NCBI GenBank assembly: GCA_905200565.1 | Contig: CAJKKX010000123.1 | Span: 1-6,905, forward strand | From: an uncultured Lachnospiraceae bacterium | Lineage (GTDB): Bacteria; Bacillota_A; Clostridia; Lachnospirales; Lachnospiraceae | DNA: 6,905 nucleotides | Direction: 5' to 3' | In this document: positions 5,596-6,905 of the stretch, piece after piece | Layout of the letters: each line of letters starts with the position of its first letter | Numbering within the stretch: the first letter of the stretch is position 1 | Program-made: the position numbers and the translations under genes | The notes under the pieces: model-generated | Databases searched by the model: none | The model's input: the letters and a program-made list of their open reading frames with translations, nothing else | What the model was told of the DNA's origin: nothing

Positions 5596-6645
5596 TTATT
5601 TGGAAAACCAGAGTTTTTCCAGCTTGTCCTCATCCATGCCGGAGCCAATGACGCAGATTCTTCCAGTGTATTCCGGGCTGCCGTCCCGGATTTCAAATTC
5701 TTCCGGAACCATATCAAAATAAGTCCATGTCCCTGTTTCAGATTCCAGCATTCCTTTTGCGCGCAAGATGACGCCATAGGAAGCGTCTTCAGAAAGCGTT
5801 TTGAGAATGGAAGAAATTTCATCACGGCTAAATTTTCGAACGGTTTCCCGCCCCCAGCTTGTAAAGACTTCATCGGCATGATGGTGGTGATGGCCGTGCT
5901 CATGATGTCCGCAGGAGCAGTTTTCGTCATGTTCGTGATGATGGCCGTGTTCATGCTCATGCTCATGGCATCCGCAGGAACAGTTTTCGTCATGCTCATG
6001 ATGATGATGGTCGTGTTCGTGTTCCTCACTGACGTGAGAGAGGTCGATTTTCACACCCTCGATGGTGTCCAGAATCTTTTTTCCCTCCAGATGTTCGACC
6101 GGAGTCGTGATAATCGTGGCGTCCGGATTCAGACTGCGGATGATGGAAATTGCCTGCTCAATTTTTTCAGGAGTCGCTTTTTCCATATCCGTACGGCTCA
6201 GAATGATAGTGCCGGCAGCTTCGACCTGGTTTTTGAAAAATTCGCCAAAGTTTCTCAGATACATTTTGCATTTTAATACGTCTACGACCGTCACGGCGCT
6301 GTTCAGTACTGCGTCCGCATCCAGGTTTTCTACGGCATGGATGACGTCTGAGAGCTTGCCCACGCCGGAAGGTTCGATGATGATTCGGTCAGGATGGTAT
6401 TTCTCAGCGACTTCTTTTAAAGCGGCGCCGAAATCTCCTACGAGAGAGCAGCAGATACAGCCGGAGTTCATTTCGCGAATTTCAATTCCGGCGTCTTTGA
6501 GAAAACCGCCGTCAATTCCGATTTCTCCGAATTCATTTTCAATCAGAACGACCTGCTGGTCTTTGAACGCATCCTGTAAAAGCTTTTTGATCAGGGTCGT
6601 TTTTCCGGCGCCAAGAAAGCCGGAAATAATGTCAATTTTTGTCAT
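5596..6645 (-). CDS. COG0523 (CobW/G3E) GTPase, probable metallochaperone with His/Cys-rich loop
   Basis: G3E GTPases use GTP hydrolysis to deliver metal to target proteins; characterised relatives include the zinc chaperones ZNG1/ZagA and the cobalt-associated CobW. This one has 349 residues. Walker A is GFLGAGKTT (9-17). ENEFGE (36-41) lies in the switch region, GCICC (62-66) is the CxCC metal site, EPSGVG (91-96) is the Walker B/ExxG region, and SRTD (150-153) takes the place of NKxD. A long His/Cys-rich insert covers 209-256 (23 His and 5 Cys), followed by the CobW C-terminal domain (about 260-349). The ATG at 6645 has AGGAG at 9-nt spacing. A strong promoter and a hairpin leader lie upstream, and the second GTPase gene follows after 15 nt. 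No Zur-box-like palindrome was recognised, so the metal (Zn, Ni or Co) is not settled. Confidence 0.95.
   Translation of the reverse strand: MTKIDIISGFLGAGKTTLIKKLLQDAFKDQQVVLIENEFGEIGIDGGFLKDAGIEIREMNSGCICCSLVGDFGAALKEVAEKYHPDRIIIEPSGVGKLSDVIHAVENLDADAVLNSAVTVVDVLKCKMYLRNFGEFFKNQVEAAGTIILSRTDMEKATPEKIEQAISIIRSLNPDATIITTPVEHLEGKKILDTIEGVKIDLSHVSEEHEHDHHHHEHDENCSCGCHEHEHEHGHHHEHDENCSCGHHEHGHHHHHADEVFTSWGRETVRKFSRDEISSILKTLSEDASYGVILRAKGMLESETGTWTYFDMVPEEFEIRDGSPEYTGRICVIGSGMDEDKLEKLWFSK
5878..6003 (-). repeat. 63-bp tandem duplication encoding the His/Cys-rich loop
   Basis: Two adjacent 63-bp units (6003-5941 and 5940-5878) encode 21-residue copies, residues 215-235 and 236-256 of the GTPase, identical at 17 of 21 positions. 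Both contain HHEHDENCSCG. The DNA units also stay similar, with a few silent changes, which points to a fairly recent in-frame duplication. The first copy has an extra Cys after CSCG where the second has His. Confidence 0.9.
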
Positions 6646-6669
6646 AATTTTTCACTCCTTTTATAAAAG

Positions 6670-6693
6670 CGGACGAAGGAAGCCCTTCGCCCG
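6670..6693 (-). promoter_or_regulatory. Strong hairpin in the leader of the GTPase operon
   Basis: A 10-bp stem with one G-U pair closes a 4-nt GCTT loop on the minus strand. It lies between the promoter and the ribosome binding site and is followed by CTTTT (6669-6665) and a self-complementary CTTTTATAAAAG (6669-6658) that touches the AGGAG site. The T run is short, so this could be a weak terminator or attenuator, a 5' stabilising hairpin, or a fold that hides the ribosome binding site. No known riboswitch or Zur operator was recognised. Confidence 0.5.
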
Positions 6694-6717
6694 TTCTTTT
6701 GCATTTCTTTCGGATAG

Positions 6718-6746
6718 ATTATACTACTGAATTTATTTTCTGTAAA
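6718..6746 (-). promoter_or_regulatory. SigA-type promoter for the two-GTPase operon
   Basis: On the minus strand TTTACA (6746-6741) and a perfect TATAAT (6723-6718) are 17 nt apart. Transcription would start near 6711, about 65 nt before the GTPase start codon. Confidence 0.88.
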
Positions 6747-6808
6747 CCCCAAATCAGAAGATTGCTTATAGCCCCTGCGTTCGTTCCCTGTGTCTGAATT
6801 GCAGCCTT

Positions 6809-6905
6809 TTAGAGCGCAATGTGAAGAATTGGATGCAGGATGTAAGTTCCGTAAGGAACGCCATAGTTTGCGGCGTAGCTTTTGGATTCCGCAAAAAGCG
6901 GGTCA
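6809..6905 (-). pseudogene. C-terminal end of a truncated GH25 lysozyme-like reading frame (partial)
   Basis: A frame entering from the right edge encodes 31 residues and then stops at 6811-6809. It contains DPLFAESKSYAANYGVPYGT, which matches the DPxFxxNxxxAxxxGxPxGxY pattern in the first half of GH25 (Lyz1-type) muramidases. In an intact enzyme this segment is followed by well over 100 further residues, but here the frame continues only as ILHPILHIAL before the stop. No continuation of the domain was seen in the other minus frames down to 6750. It is most likely a decayed or truncated gene end. The assignment rests on a short motif, so a different short protein end is possible. Confidence 0.35.

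Noticed and set aside
5878..6276. Long + strand frame rich in Met and Val opposite the GTPase gene
   Set aside because: It is the complement of the His-rich repeat; CAT/CAC His codons read as ATG/GTG on the other strand. No ribosome binding site or independent family signal.
6841..6896. Inverted repeats GTTCC/GGAAC and TTTGCGG/CCGCAAA near the right edge
   Set aside because: No T run follows on either strand, so not a terminator, and the region is probably coding or decayed coding. No target duplication or transposase supports an insertion element.
6830..6904. Short + strand frame from a GTG near 6830 to the right edge
   Set aside because: No convincing ribosome binding site and no family match; the opposite strand has a more protein-like motif.
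1..6905. CRISPR array, tRNA, rRNA, insertion sequence or phage attachment site
   Set aside because: No regularly spaced direct repeats, cloverleaf or rRNA sequence, transposase or terminal inverted repeats were seen on either strand.

Overview
The window looks like chromosomal DNA of a gut Bacillota, most likely a member of Lachnospiraceae. The evidence is a DUF5721-type protein, a small Lys/Arg-rich one-membrane-span protein and a DegV protein of the kind seen in those genomes, strong GGAGG-type ribosome binding sites and moderate GC. The family placement comes from remembered protein families, not from a search.

Layout from left to right. (1) Positions 1-2640 read leftward (- strand) as one transcription unit: a near-consensus promoter (TTGACA-N17-TATGAT), a leader of about 225 nt, a cation diffusion facilitator (CDF) metal exporter, an OmpR/VanR-type response regulator, and the N-terminal membrane part of a probable sensor kinase that runs off the left edge. 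The leader carries the core motifs of a NiCo (czcD) riboswitch, and its 3' end overlaps an intrinsic terminator. (2) A DUF5721 gene (- strand) ends 3 bases before the -35 box of that unit. (3) A divergent + strand pair follows, a DegV-family lipid-binding protein and a small membrane protein, closed by a good intrinsic terminator. (4) Two G3E-type P-loop GTPase genes read leftward from a TTTACA-N17-TATAAT promoter. The first is a canonical COG0523 metallochaperone GTPase with a CxCC site and a duplicated His/Cys-rich loop. The second is degenerate and carries a C-terminal domain resembling YcgQ/TIGR03943. (5) The right edge holds the end of a leftward reading frame that looks like a truncated GH25 lysozyme-type domain.

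The shared theme is transition-metal handling. One unit exports metal under a riboswitch that turns genes on when metal is high. The other encodes GTPases of a family that delivers metal, often zinc, nickel or cobalt, to proteins. The most unusual points are that a two-component system lies downstream of the riboswitch-controlled exporter, and that a degenerate G3E GTPase is joined to a YcgQ-like domain with no permease partner next to it. The riboswitch class is known; its link to this operon and the GTPase fusion deserve a second look.
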